A DNA stretch of 64,000 nucleotides, taken from NCBI GenBank assembly GCA_026002855.1, contig BPGD01000001.1, positions 868,001 through 932,000 of the forward strand. The letters are read 5' to 3'. This document shows positions 51,647 through 59,971 of the stretch, one piece after another (position 1 is the stretch's first letter; the number at the start of each line of letters is the position of its first letter). A model generated the notes under the pieces. It ran no database searches, had not been told where the DNA came from, and was given only the letters and a program-made list of their open reading frames with translations. The translations under genes were made by a program, and so were the position numbers. This stretch comes from Bryobacteraceae bacterium (GTDB lineage Bacteria; Acidobacteriota; Terriglobia; Bryobacterales; Bryobacteraceae).

Positions 51647-52829
51647 GTTCCGGGAGGGCCGCTTTGCCGTTCCGGACAGGCCCATCATCCCCTTCATCGA
51701 GGGCGACGGCACGGGCCCCGACATCTGGCGCGCCGCAAAGGCGGTCTTCGACGCCGCCGTGGAAAAGGCTTACGGGGGAAAGAAACAAGTTGTCTGGTAC
51801 GAGGTCTTCGCCGGCGAGAAAGCCTTCCAGAAATTCAATACCTGGCTGCCGGAAGACACGTTGAAAGCAATCCAGCGCTTCCGGGTGGCCATCAAGGGGC
51901 CGCTGACGACGCCGGTCGGCGGCGGCATCCGCAGCCTGAACGTGACGCTGCGCCAGCTTCTGAACCTGTATGTCTGCCTGCGGCCGGTGAAATATTACCC
52001 GGGCGTGCCGTCACCGATGAAGCGGCCGGAGCTTCTCGATATCGTCATTTTCCGCGAAAATACCGAGGACGTTTATGCCGGCATCGAATGGAAACAGGGG
52101 ACGCCGGAAGCAGCAAAAGTCATCGAATTTCTCGCCAGGGAGATGGGCGCGAAGGTCCGGCCGGATTCAGGCATTGGCGTCAAGCCGATCAGCGTGGAAG
52201 GGCCCAAGCGACTGGTGCGGCGGGCCATCCGCTACGCGATCAAGAACGGGCGGAAAAGCGTCACGCTCGTCCACAAGGGCAACATCATGAAATTCACCGA
52301 AGGCGCCTTCCGCGACTGGGGCTACGAGGTGGCACGGGACGAATTCGCCGGTCAGGTGATCACCGAGGCCGAAGCCGGCGCCAGTCCGCCGGAAGGCAAG
52401 GTGATCATCAAGGACCGCATTGCGGACTCGATGTTCCAGCAGCTTCTGCTCCGTCCGGACGAATACGACGCGCTGGCAACGCCCAACCTGAACGGCGATT
52501 ATCTGTCCGACGCGGCGGCGGCGCAGGTAGGCGGGCTGGGAATGGCGCCCGGCGCCAACATCGGCGACGAGCAGGGCGTGTTTGAGGCAACACATGGCAC
52601 GGCGCCCAAGTACGCCGGCCAGGACGTCGTGAACCCTTCCAGCGTCATACTGTCCGGCGTGATGATGTTCGAGTTCATCGGCTGGGAGGAAGCCGCCCGG
52701 CTGATTGAAAAGGGCATCACCGAAACGATCCGGCAGAAGCGGGTCACTTACGACCTGCACCGGCAGATGGAAGGCGCCACCAGACTGAAGACGAGCGAGT
52801 TCGGCCAGGCCATTATCGAGAACATGTGA
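51621..52829 (+). CDS. icd: NADP-dependent isocitrate dehydrogenase
   Basis: 402 residues from the GTG. It oxidises isocitrate to 2-oxoglutarate. Strong E. coli-type identity runs through [32 protein letters not shown] (with the Ser that E. coli phosphorylates), [30 protein letters not shown] and [11 protein letters not shown], where Lys-Tyr indicates NADP specificity. The GTG start has no ribosome-binding site and cuts the protein at the conserved VPAEG, whereas the better start lies 25 bases upstream in another frame (see 51596-51646). A T-run after the stop has no clear hairpin. Confidence 0.94.
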   Translation: MPAEGQPIEFREGRFAVPDRPIIPFIEGDGTGPDIWRAAKAVFDAAVEKAYGGKKQVVWYEVFAGEKAFQKFNTWLPEDTLKAIQRFRVAIKGPLTTPVGGGIRSLNVTLRQLLNLYVCLRPVKYYPGVPSPMKRPELLDIVIFRENTEDVYAGIEWKQGTPEAAKVIEFLAREMGAKVRPDSGIGVKPISVEGPKRLVRRAIRYAIKNGRKSVTLVHKGNIMKFTEGAFRDWGYEVARDEFAGQVITEAEAGASPPEGKVIIKDRIADSMFQQLLLRPDEYDALATPNLNGDYLSDAAAAQVGGLGMAPGANIGDEQGVFEATHGTAPKYAGQDVVNPSSVILSGVMMFEFIGWEEAARLIEKGITETIRQKRVTYDLHRQMEGATRLKTSEFGQAIIENM

Positions 52830-52907
52830 GGCGTTTTCTTTCCTGAAGGCGGAGAAAGCGGCAGCGGAAAGGCTTACACTTTTTTTCGCGCCGTTCCCCG
52901 TGCCGAC

Positions 52908-53825
52908 TCACGGAAGCGGCGCTGCCGGATTTTCGATCGCATCCGTGATGCGCGAATCGACCTGGAATTTGCGATAGTCGCGCCAGAAAACTTCCACTTC
53001 GCCGCGCAGTTTCCTCACCAGCGCCAGCCGGGCGCTGAGCTGCATGTGGGCGTGCGAGGGCAGCCAGACTTCTCCCTGGACCCGGCGCTGCTCGAAGACC
53101 ATTTTCGCGCCCGGGTCGAGCCGGGCCAGAATCCAGCCAAAGCGAACCGGAGCGATGGTTTCGGCCTCGACGCGCACCCACTGGTAGTCTTCCTGGTCGA
53201 TCCACAGCCGTCCGCGGAATTTCGTCAGCAGGTCGGCGCGCTTCGCCCGGCCGCGGTAGCCGGGCCTGGGCTCGGCCTCAATGATCCAGACGGGGCGGCC
53301 CTCGATGCTTTCCACGCCGGTCAGGCGGAACGTGAATGCATCAGGGATCTCGAGGGCAAACTCGCGGCCCTGCTGGCGCCGTTTTTCCGCCTCCGTGCGA
53401 CGGCGGGCGCGCGCTTCAGGGTCCTGGCCGCGCCGGCGCGCCAGTTCGCGGTCCAGCTTCTCCTGTTCGCGCCGCGCTTCGGCGCCGGCAAGCGGGCGGC
53501 CATCGCGCGCGATCAGTTTCTCATAAGGCTCGCCGTCGAGGACGATTACATCATAGGTGCGGGATTCAGTCTTTTTCACGCGGCCCTGGCTGTCGAGTTC
53601 GCGCTGCTCGATGTGCTGGACATAGCTGTAATCGTTTGCCCGGCGGAAGTTCAGCCGGTCCCGTTCGACGCTGCGGCGCACGATTTCCCGCGGATCCGGC
53701 GCCTGTGCGGACGCGCCTGCCGCAAGCAGGGTCAAAAACAGCACAGCGCACGACGGCGAAGACATTCGATTTTTCAGACGCTCAGCGACCGCAGGCGATT
53801 GCAAAGATTCCGGCGCGGCGGTCAT
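52908..53825 (-). CDS. secreted hypothetical protein, paralogue of the protein at the left edge
   Basis: 305 residues. The signal core is CAVLFLTLLAAGASA, with KNR just before it. The mature part has DPREIVRRSVERDRLNFRRANDYSYVQHIEQRELD, a charged Arg/Glu/Ala coil (~115-150) and a beta-rich domain (GRLWIDQEDYQWVRVEAETIAPVRFGWILARLDPGAKMVFEQR) closing with WRDYRKFQVDSRI. The WID...Y and YRKF-V-S pattern matches the protein ending at 1003. Function unknown; LolA-like folds have similar strand order, but this is only a guess. The ATG overlaps the kinase stop (ATGA); ATG 53765 is an alternative with a poorer signal peptide. Confidence 0.78.
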   Translation of the reverse strand: MTAAPESLQSPAVAERLKNRMSSPSCAVLFLTLLAAGASAQAPDPREIVRRSVERDRLNFRRANDYSYVQHIEQRELDSQGRVKKTESRTYDVIVLDGEPYEKLIARDGRPLAGAEARREQEKLDRELARRRGQDPEARARRRTEAEKRRQQGREFALEIPDAFTFRLTGVESIEGRPVWIIEAEPRPGYRGRAKRADLLTKFRGRLWIDQEDYQWVRVEAETIAPVRFGWILARLDPGAKMVFEQRRVQGEVWLPSHAHMQLSARLALVRKLRGEVEVFWRDYRKFQVDSRITDAIENPAAPLP

Positions 53826-54481
53826 TCCTGGGGCAGGGGCGCGCGGATCGTAAAGACGGCGCCTCCCTGGGCGCTGCGGTTGGCAGCGGTGACGGTGGCG
53901 CCGTTGCTTTCCACCAGTGTGCGCACGATATGGAGCCCGAGGCCCGCCTGTTTGGACCGGGTGGAGAAGCGGGCGGCGAAGATGCGAGGCAGAATGGCCT
54001 CTTCGATCCCCGGCCCGTCGTCGAGGACCTCGATGACGAGCATGTTTTCCTCGACGCGTGAATGGATTTCGATGGTTCCGCCGCCGCGGTCCTTCATCGC
54101 CTGCGCCGCATTGAGCAGGAGGTTCATGAAGACGCGTTCCCAGTCGCCCGGGTTGCCAGGGAGGCGGTGGCGGCCGTCGAGGCGCCGCTGAAGGCGGATC
54201 TTCGTGCCTGCCAGATGGCGGAGGAAGTCGCGGAGGAAGGTCTCAGCGCGGTCTACGATCTCGCCCAGGTCGGTGCCGGCGCGGCTCTGGTCAGCATAGA
54301 CGCCGACGATGCGGCGGCCGCGGTCCACGCTGCGCGCGAGCGTCTCGGCCAGTTCGCGCCAGCGCTCGTCCGACGCCAGCAGTTCCGCCGCTTCGGAGAT
54401 CGTTTCGAAGACGTTGTTGAGATCGTGGACGAGTCCCTGAACCGTGAGATCGGCGCCTTCGCGGGCGGTCGGATCGCTCAC
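53822..54481 (-). CDS. histidine kinase, soluble
   Basis: About 219 residues. The phospho-acceptor box is LVHDLNNVFETI near the N-terminus. The ATPase domain has the N-box FMNLLLNAAQAM, G1 DDGPGI and G2 GLGLHIV. There is no membrane span and no sensor domain, so input must come from a partner or from the short N-terminus. No response regulator is adjacent. GTG 54481 is chosen because AGGGGGA lies 7 bases upstream; an earlier TTG overlaps aroA. The downstream secreted protein is translationally coupled. Confidence 0.87.
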   Translation of the reverse strand: MSDPTAREGADLTVQGLVHDLNNVFETISEAAELLASDERWRELAETLARSVDRGRRIVGVYADQSRAGTDLGEIVDRAETFLRDFLRHLAGTKIRLQRRLDGRHRLPGNPGDWERVFMNLLLNAAQAMKDRGGGTIEIHSRVEENMLVIEVLDDGPGIEEAILPRIFAARFSTRSKQAGLGLHIVRTLVESNGATVTAANRSAQGGAVFTIRAPLPQE

Positions 54482-54495
54482 GCCCCGTCCCCCTC

Positions 54496-55776
54496 TCAAC
54501 CAGCGATCTCTCGCAGTTTACTCCAGAACTCGGGGAAAGACACGGAGGCCGCCTCGGCGCCCTCGATCTCCACCGGTCCGTCGGCGGCCAGGGCGGCGAC
54601 GGCGAACGCCATGGCGATGCGGTGGTCGCCGAAACTCGCCACCTTGCCGGCGCGGAACCGCTGGCGGCCTTCGACGCGCAGGCCGTCAGGGGCGGTTTCG
54701 ACTCGAATGCCAAGCCGGCGCAGGTTCTCCGCCACCGTCTCGATGCGGTCCGTCTCCTTGACGCGGAGCTCGGCGGCGTCGCGCACGGTGAGTCCTTCCT
54801 CGCTCACCGCGCCCAGCACCGCCAGCACCGGAATCTCGTCGATCAGCGCCGCAGTGAGGCCCTTTTCAATGAGGCCGCCGGCGAGCCTTGATCCGCGGAC
54901 CCGCAGCACGCCCACCGGTTCGCCGTGGCGCATGCCAATGTCGAGGATCTGAATGCGCGCGCCCATCGAGGCCAGGAAGTCCACCAGCGCCGCCCGCGTG
55001 GGGTTGAGCCCGACGCCGTCCAGGATCAGGTCAGAGCCTTCGAGCATGGCCGCCCCTGCCAGAAAGAAGGCGGCCGAGCTGAGATCTCCAGGCACGACGA
55101 GCTCGCGCGGTTCGAGCCGCGCCGGTCCCTTCACGCGCGCCCATCCGGGGCCCGCCTCGATGGCGGCGCCGAATTCGCGCAGGGCGACTTCCGTGTGGTC
55201 GCGCGTGCGCGCCGGCTCGCGCACCGTGGTGACGCCCTCGGCCATCAGGCCCGCCAGCAGGACGCAGCTCTTGACCTGGGCGCTGGGGACGGGCGTTTCG
55301 TACTCGATGGGCTGGAGCGCACCGCCGCGAATCGTCAGCGGCGGATATTTCCCTTCGCGCGCCTCGATGGAAGCTCCCATCCGCCGCAGCGGCTCCATAA
55401 TGCGCTGCATCGGGCGGCGGGACAGGCTCTCGTCGCCGCCGATCCGGGTCTCAAACGGCTGCCCCGCCAGCAGGCCGCTCAACATCCGGATGGTGGACCC
55501 GCTGTTGCCGGCGTCCAGCGGCTCGTGCGGCGGCCTGTAGCCGTGCAGGCCGCGCCCGTGAATGCGGACCTCGTCTCCCTGAACCTCCACTTCGATGCCC
55601 AGTTCACGCAGGCAGGCAAGCGTCGAATGGCAGTCGGCACCGGACGAGTAATTGCGGATCGTCGTCACGCCCTGGGCCACCGAGGCGATCATCGCGTAGC
55701 GGTGGGAAATCGACTTGTCGCCGGGAAGGCGCAGGCTGCCGTGCAGACGCCGCGCCGGGTGGATCACTTCAACCAT
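54496..55776 (-). CDS. aroA: 3-phosphoshikimate 1-carboxyvinyltransferase (EPSP synthase)
   Basis: 426 residues, shikimate pathway: joins phosphoenolpyruvate to shikimate-3-phosphate. Family signatures are LPGDKSISHR near the N-terminus, LDAGNSGSTIRML and RVKETDRI; the final FGDHRIAMAFAVAAL is also conserved. AAGGA lies before the ATG. It starts a run aroA - histidine kinase - secreted protein on the same strand; the kinase ribosome-binding site overlaps the aroA stop. Confidence 0.96.
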   Translation of the reverse strand: MVEVIHPARRLHGSLRLPGDKSISHRYAMIASVAQGVTTIRNYSSGADCHSTLACLRELGIEVEVQGDEVRIHGRGLHGYRPPHEPLDAGNSGSTIRMLSGLLAGQPFETRIGGDESLSRRPMQRIMEPLRRMGASIEAREGKYPPLTIRGGALQPIEYETPVPSAQVKSCVLLAGLMAEGVTTVREPARTRDHTEVALREFGAAIEAGPGWARVKGPARLEPRELVVPGDLSSAAFFLAGAAMLEGSDLILDGVGLNPTRAALVDFLASMGARIQILDIGMRHGEPVGVLRVRGSRLAGGLIEKGLTAALIDEIPVLAVLGAVSEEGLTVRDAAELRVKETDRIETVAENLRRLGIRVETAPDGLRVEGRQRFRAGKVASFGDHRIAMAFAVAALAADGPVEIEGAEAASVSFPEFWSKLREIAG

Positions 55777-55797
55777 CCAACGGTCCTTTCACGCGAG

Positions 55798-56196
55798 TCA
55801 TTCGATGGGGTACGGCCCGCCGCGGTCGAGCGGATACCAGCGCTGCGTGCGGTCGTACATCTCCAGCCGGATCGAGACCGCGCGCGCGGGCGGCAGCGAC
55901 TGAAGCATGAACGAGGCTTCGTCGCCGGGTGCGAGCTCTTCGGGTTCGAGGTCCGTGCGCCGCGTGGAGACCACCCGCTTGTCCGAAGACAGGAACTGAA
56001 AGACGAGCACCGGGAAGCGCACCGCCACGTCGCCCTTGTTACGCACGCGCCCGTCGATCCAGATGCGATCCTCGTTGCGCTGCGCCTTGAACTCGACCAC
56101 TTCGAAGCGGGGCGGCTCCGGCTTGCGCCGTGCCTGTCCCAGGGCCCAGAATAAGGAAGCCGACGCGGTCAGCACCAGCAGCCGCGAAATCATCAA
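55798..56196 (-). CDS. small secreted beta-sandwich protein
   Basis: 132 residues: signal peptide (LLVLTASASLFWALGQA) and one beta-sandwich with the pattern WIDGRVRNKGDVAVRFPVLVFQFLSSDKRVV...LEPEELAPGDEASFML, resembling FxLYD-type domains that probably act as extracellular adhesion or binding modules. No partner is evident. It is 21 bases upstream of aroA on the same strand and divergent from the asparaginase-like gene. Confidence 0.7.
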   Translation of the reverse strand: MMISRLLVLTASASLFWALGQARRKPEPPRFEVVEFKAQRNEDRIWIDGRVRNKGDVAVRFPVLVFQFLSSDKRVVSTRRTDLEPEELAPGDEASFMLQSLPPARAVSIRLEMYDRTQRWYPLDRGGPYPIE

Positions 56197-56232
56197 TCAC
56201 TCAGTGTAGCGAACAGCGAGGACCGGAGAAAA

Positions 56233-57348
56233 ATGCGGAGAAGAGACTGGCTCATGGCAAACGCGGCCTGGCCGCTGGCGGCCCGGGCGGCGCAGGAGGC
56301 GCCCGGAGGCCCGAAAAACCTCGTCATTTCCAGCGCCAACGGCCTGAAGGCCTGCGCGAAGGCGATGGAGGTCCTCAAGGCGGGCGGTGACACGCTGGAG
56401 GCCGTGGTGGCCGGCGTCACCCTGGTTGAGGACGACCCGAACGACACGAGCGTCGGTTACGGCGGCCTGCCGAACGAAGAGGGCGTTGTCGAGCTGGACG
56501 CCAGCGTCATGCACGGCCCTACGCGTCGCGCCGGCGCAGTGGCGGCGGTGCGCAACATCAAGAACGTGGCGCGCCTGGCCAAGCTCGTCATGGAGCGGAC
56601 CGACCACATCATGCTGGTCGGCGAGGGCGCGCTGCGCTTCGCCCGAGCCTGGGGATTTGAGGAGACGAACCTGCTCACCGAGCGGGCCCGCATGGCCTGG
56701 ATCGCCTGGAAGCAGTCCCTGCGCGACTCCGAAGGCAACAACAACTGGACCGACGGACTCGACTCGCCGGCCCTGCTCGCCGCCGCCGAACGGCTAAAGC
56801 GGCAGTTCCCGGGGGCCAGCGACGAGCTCATCGCCTGGGCGCTGGACGTCGCTGCCGACCCACCCACCGGAACCATCAACTGCCTGGCACTGAATACGAA
56901 GGGCGAAATCAGCGGCGTCACCACCACGAGCGGGCTCGCCTGGAAGATCCCCGGCCGGGTGGGCGATTCGCCCATCATCGGCGCCGGACTCTATGTCGAC
57001 CAGGACGTCGGCGCCGCCGGCTCCACCGGCCGCGGCGAGGAAAACATCCGCATCGCCGGAGCGCACACCATCGTCGAGCTGATGCGGCAGGGCAGGACTC
57101 CAACGGAGGCCTGCCTCGAGGCGCTGCGGCGCATCGCCCGCAATTTCCGCAACAACACGAACTTGCTGGGCCGCTTTGACATCAACTTCTATGCCCTCCG
57201 CAAGGACGGGCTCTATGGGGCCGCTTCCCTGTGGGACGGGCGGATGCGGCGCGGCTACTGGGCCGACGCCCGGTTCGCGGTCAACGACGGCACGGGCGAG
57301 TCGCGGCTGGAGAAGTGCGCGCATCTGCTGGAAAGAAAGCGCGGATAA
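56233..57348 (+). CDS. N4-(beta-N-acetylglucosaminyl)-L-asparaginase-like Ntn hydrolase
   Basis: 371 residues. Exported: MRRRDWLMANAAWPLAARAAQ, with a twin-arginine-like start. The Ntn fold begins KNLVISSANGLKACAKAMEVLKAGGDTLEAVVAGVTLVEDDPNDTSVGYGGLPNEEG. The autocleavage site is PTGTINCLAL, making Thr ~214 the N-terminal nucleophile of the beta chain, followed by GEISGVTTTSGLAWKIPGRVGDSPIIGAGLYVD. Glycosylasparaginases split the GlcNAc-Asn bond of N-glycopeptides; isoaspartyl peptidase is the alternative. GGAG lies 5 bases before the ATG. Confidence 0.9.
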   Translation: MRRRDWLMANAAWPLAARAAQEAPGGPKNLVISSANGLKACAKAMEVLKAGGDTLEAVVAGVTLVEDDPNDTSVGYGGLPNEEGVVELDASVMHGPTRRAGAVAAVRNIKNVARLAKLVMERTDHIMLVGEGALRFARAWGFEETNLLTERARMAWIAWKQSLRDSEGNNNWTDGLDSPALLAAAERLKRQFPGASDELIAWALDVAADPPTGTINCLALNTKGEISGVTTTSGLAWKIPGRVGDSPIIGAGLYVDQDVGAAGSTGRGEENIRIAGAHTIVELMRQGRTPTEACLEALRRIARNFRNNTNLLGRFDINFYALRKDGLYGAASLWDGRMRRGYWADARFAVNDGTGESRLEKCAHLLERKRG

Positions 57349-57403
57349 ATCCAGCAGAGGGAAGCCCGAATCCGTCCGGCTGATTCCCGGTTCATCAGCC
57401 GTC

Positions 57404-57432
57404 TTGACAATTCGAATATCAAGATGATATTC
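57404..57432 (+). promoter_or_regulatory. promoter with overlapping operator-like palindrome
   Basis: TTGACA (57404-57409) is a perfect -35. GATATT (57426-57431) at 16 bases or TATTCA (57428-57433) at 18 bases is the -10. GAATATC-AAGAT-GATATTC (57414-57432) is a perfect inverted repeat that spans the spacer and covers the -10, a typical repressor position. It drives a leader of about 225 bases before the glycosyltransferase gene. Confidence 0.65.
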
Positions 57433-57521
57433 AAGGATTGAAGGCGCTGATTTCCGGCGGCGGATCGCGCCCCAACCTGAGCTTGCTTTTTGCGTTCCAC
57501 CGCCTCTTTTCCTTTCTGCGT

Positions 57522-57554
57522 GGCGCCTGCAAAGCGGCGCGTGTGCGCCTTTTT
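57522..57554 (+). promoter_or_regulatory. attenuator-like hairpin pair in the leader
   Basis: GGCGC (57536-57540) pairs with GCGCC (57545-57549), followed by TTTTT (57550-57554), a short intrinsic-terminator shape. The same GGCGC can instead pair with GCGCC at 57523-57527, extended by GC/GC with one bulge. The folds are exclusive, as in attenuators. The rest of the 317-base gap holds the promoter and a GGAG site before the ATG. Confidence 0.45.
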
Positions 57555-57665
57555 GTCGCCATGCGGGCCGCAGGCGAGAGCCGGCCTCTGGCCTCGGCGC
57601 GCCCGGAGCGCGCATCCTCGAGCCCCAGGATCGGGCCATCAAATTAGGAGAGGAGTGACACCGGG

Positions 57666-59954
57666 ATGTCTACCGCCGTTCAGAGCCTTTCCGCACCGGC
57701 GCTGCCGCCGGCTTCCGTGACCCTGCGCAAGATCGCGGTGGTGGGCAACTATCTGCCACGGCAATGCGGCATCGCCACCTTCACCACGCACCTCTGCGAG
57801 GCGCTGGCCGGCGTGGCCCCCGACCTGACGGTGATCGCCATCCCGGTGAACGACCGCCCCGAGGGCTACGAATATCCGCAGCGGGTGCGCTTCGAGCTGG
57901 AGCAGAACGAGATCGCGTCCTATCTTTGCGCGACCGATTTCCTCAACATCAACAACGTCGACCTCGTCTGCGTACAGCACGAGTACGGCATCTTCGGCGG
58001 ACCGGCGGGCAGCCACATCCTGGCCATGCTGCGCGAGCTGCGCATGCCGGTGGTGACCACGCTGCATACGGTACTGAAACAGCCGGACGAAAATCAGCGG
58101 CGTGTTCTTGAGGAAATCGCGCAGCTTTCGGACCGGATCGTGGTGATGACGCGGCGCGGCGTGGAATTCGCCCGCGATATTTACGGCATTCCGGAGGAAA
58201 AAATTGACCTGATTCCTCACGGAATTCCGGACATGCCCTTCGTTGATCCGAATTTCCACAAGGATCAATTCGGACTTCAGGGCCGGACGGTGCTGCTGAC
58301 GTTCGGCCTGCTATCGCCGAACAAGGGCATCGAATATGTCATCCGGGCGCTGCCCGAGGTGCTCAGCCGGTATCCCAACGTCGTCTACGTGGTGCTGGGC
58401 GCCACGCATCCGCACGTCCGCCTGCATCACGGGGAGAGCTACCGCTACTCGCTGGAAAGGCTGGCGCGGCAGCTTGGAGTCGAGGACAACGTCGTCTTCC
58501 ACAATCGCTTCGTCAGCCAGGAAGAGCTGCTGGATTTCATCGGCGCGGCCGACATCTACATCACCCCGTATCTCAATCCGGCGCAGATCACTTCGGGCAC
58601 GCTCGCCTACTCGGCGGGCGCGGGCAAGGCGGTGATCTCAACGCCCTACTGGCACGCCGAGGAGCTGCTGGCCGACGGCCGCGGCGTGCTGGTGCCCTTC
58701 GCCGACCCGCACGCGGTCGCCGCGGCGGTGCTGCGGCTGCTGGACAACGAGGCCGAGCGGCACGCGATGCGGAAACGGGCCTATCTGGCCTGCCGCGACA
58801 TGATCTGGCCCAACGTGGCGGCCATGTACCTGCGCACGTTCGAGCGCGCGCGGGAGGACCGCAGCCGCAGGCCGCGGCCGGCCTTCACGGCAGTGACGCT
58901 GCGGCAGCGGGCGGTGGAGCTGCCGTCGCCCAACCATGCGCATCTGCGGACGCTGACCGGCCCGGCGGGCATCTTCCAGCACGCCATTCACACGGTTCCC
59001 AATTATGCGGAAGGCTACACGACGGACGACAACGCGCGGGCGCTCATTCTCAGCGTGCTGCTGGAACGGCGCGGCACGGAGTGGCCCTACGCCCCGCGCT
59101 ACCTCAGCTTCCTGCACCACGCATTCAACCGCGAGACAGGCCGTTTCCACAACCGGATGAGCTTCGATCACCGCTGGCTGGACGAGGTGGGCTCGGAGGA
59201 CTGTCACGGGCGTGCGGTGTGGGCGCTGGGCGTCGTGCTCGGCTCAAGCCGCAGGGAGGGACTCCGGGGCGCCGCCGGCCAGTTGCTGGAGCCCGCGCTG
59301 CATGCCGTGGAAAAGTTCACAAGCCCCCGTGCGTGGGCGTATGTGCTGCTGGGGCTCAACGAATATCTCCGGCGCTTCCCGGGTGACCGCGCCGCTCAGG
59401 CGCTGCGCGAGGAACTGGCCGCAAGGCTGATGCGGCTCTATGAAGCCGTCAGGACGCCGGACTGGCTGTGGTTCGAGGATATCGTCGCCTACTGCAATGC
59501 GCGGCTGAGCCAGGCGCTGATCGTCACCGGACGGAGCCTCGAGCGGAAGGACTGGCTGGATGCGGGACTCGAGTCGCTCGAGTGGCTGGTTCGCGTGCAG
59601 ACCGACGAAGCCGGCCACCTGGTGCCGGTCGGGTCCAACGGGTTCTGGCGCCGCGGCCAGGAGCGGGCGCGCTTCGACCAGCAGCCGGTGGAAGCGCACT
59701 GCATGGTCTCGGCATGCCTGGATGCCTGGCGCGCTACCGGCGAGGAGAAGTGGCGCGCCGAGGCGCGCCGCGCCTTCGACTGGTTCCTCGGCCGCAACGA
59801 CCTCGGCCTGCCGCTCTACGACGCCGCCACCGGCGGCTGCCGGGACGGCCTGCACCCGGACCGCGTCAACCTGAACGAAGGCGCCGAGTCCACGTTGAGT
59901 TTTCACTTCGCCCTGGAGGAGATGCACCAGGCAGGAGACCTTATCGGGAACTGA
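57666..59954 (+). CDS. glycosyltransferase family 4 fused to an (alpha/alpha)-barrel-like domain
   Basis: 762 residues. Residues ~15-400 are a GT4 GT-B enzyme: GNYLPRQCGIATFTTHLCEALAG, VCVQHEYGIFGG, LTFGLLSPNKGIEYVIRALPEV and the donor-site segment ITSGTLAYSAGAGKAVISTPYWHAEELL. Residues ~415-760 are helical with TDDNARALILSVLLERR, SEDCHGRAVWALGVVLG and QPVEAHCMVSACLDAW, like glycan-processing (alpha/alpha)6 barrels. This two-domain form often sits next to a GH130 gene, as here, suggesting paired synthesis and phosphorolysis of a mannoside. Substrates unproven. Confidence 0.87.
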   Translation: MSTAVQSLSAPALPPASVTLRKIAVVGNYLPRQCGIATFTTHLCEALAGVAPDLTVIAIPVNDRPEGYEYPQRVRFELEQNEIASYLCATDFLNINNVDLVCVQHEYGIFGGPAGSHILAMLRELRMPVVTTLHTVLKQPDENQRRVLEEIAQLSDRIVVMTRRGVEFARDIYGIPEEKIDLIPHGIPDMPFVDPNFHKDQFGLQGRTVLLTFGLLSPNKGIEYVIRALPEVLSRYPNVVYVVLGATHPHVRLHHGESYRYSLERLARQLGVEDNVVFHNRFVSQEELLDFIGAADIYITPYLNPAQITSGTLAYSAGAGKAVISTPYWHAEELLADGRGVLVPFADPHAVAAAVLRLLDNEAERHAMRKRAYLACRDMIWPNVAAMYLRTFERAREDRSRRPRPAFTAVTLRQRAVELPSPNHAHLRTLTGPAGIFQHAIHTVPNYAEGYTTDDNARALILSVLLERRGTEWPYAPRYLSFLHHAFNRETGRFHNRMSFDHRWLDEVGSEDCHGRAVWALGVVLGSSRREGLRGAAGQLLEPALHAVEKFTSPRAWAYVLLGLNEYLRRFPGDRAAQALREELAARLMRLYEAVRTPDWLWFEDIVAYCNARLSQALIVTGRSLERKDWLDAGLESLEWLVRVQTDEAGHLVPVGSNGFWRRGQERARFDQQPVEAHCMVSACLDAWRATGEEKWRAEARRAFDWFLGRNDLGLPLYDAATGGCRDGLHPDRVNLNEGAESTLSFHFALEEMHQAGDLIGN

Positions 59955-59971
59955 CGATTTCAGATCGAGCC

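Noticed and set aside
52830-52907. T-run after icd as an intrinsic terminator
   Set aside because: Seven T residues are present but no GC-rich stem precedes them at the right distance.
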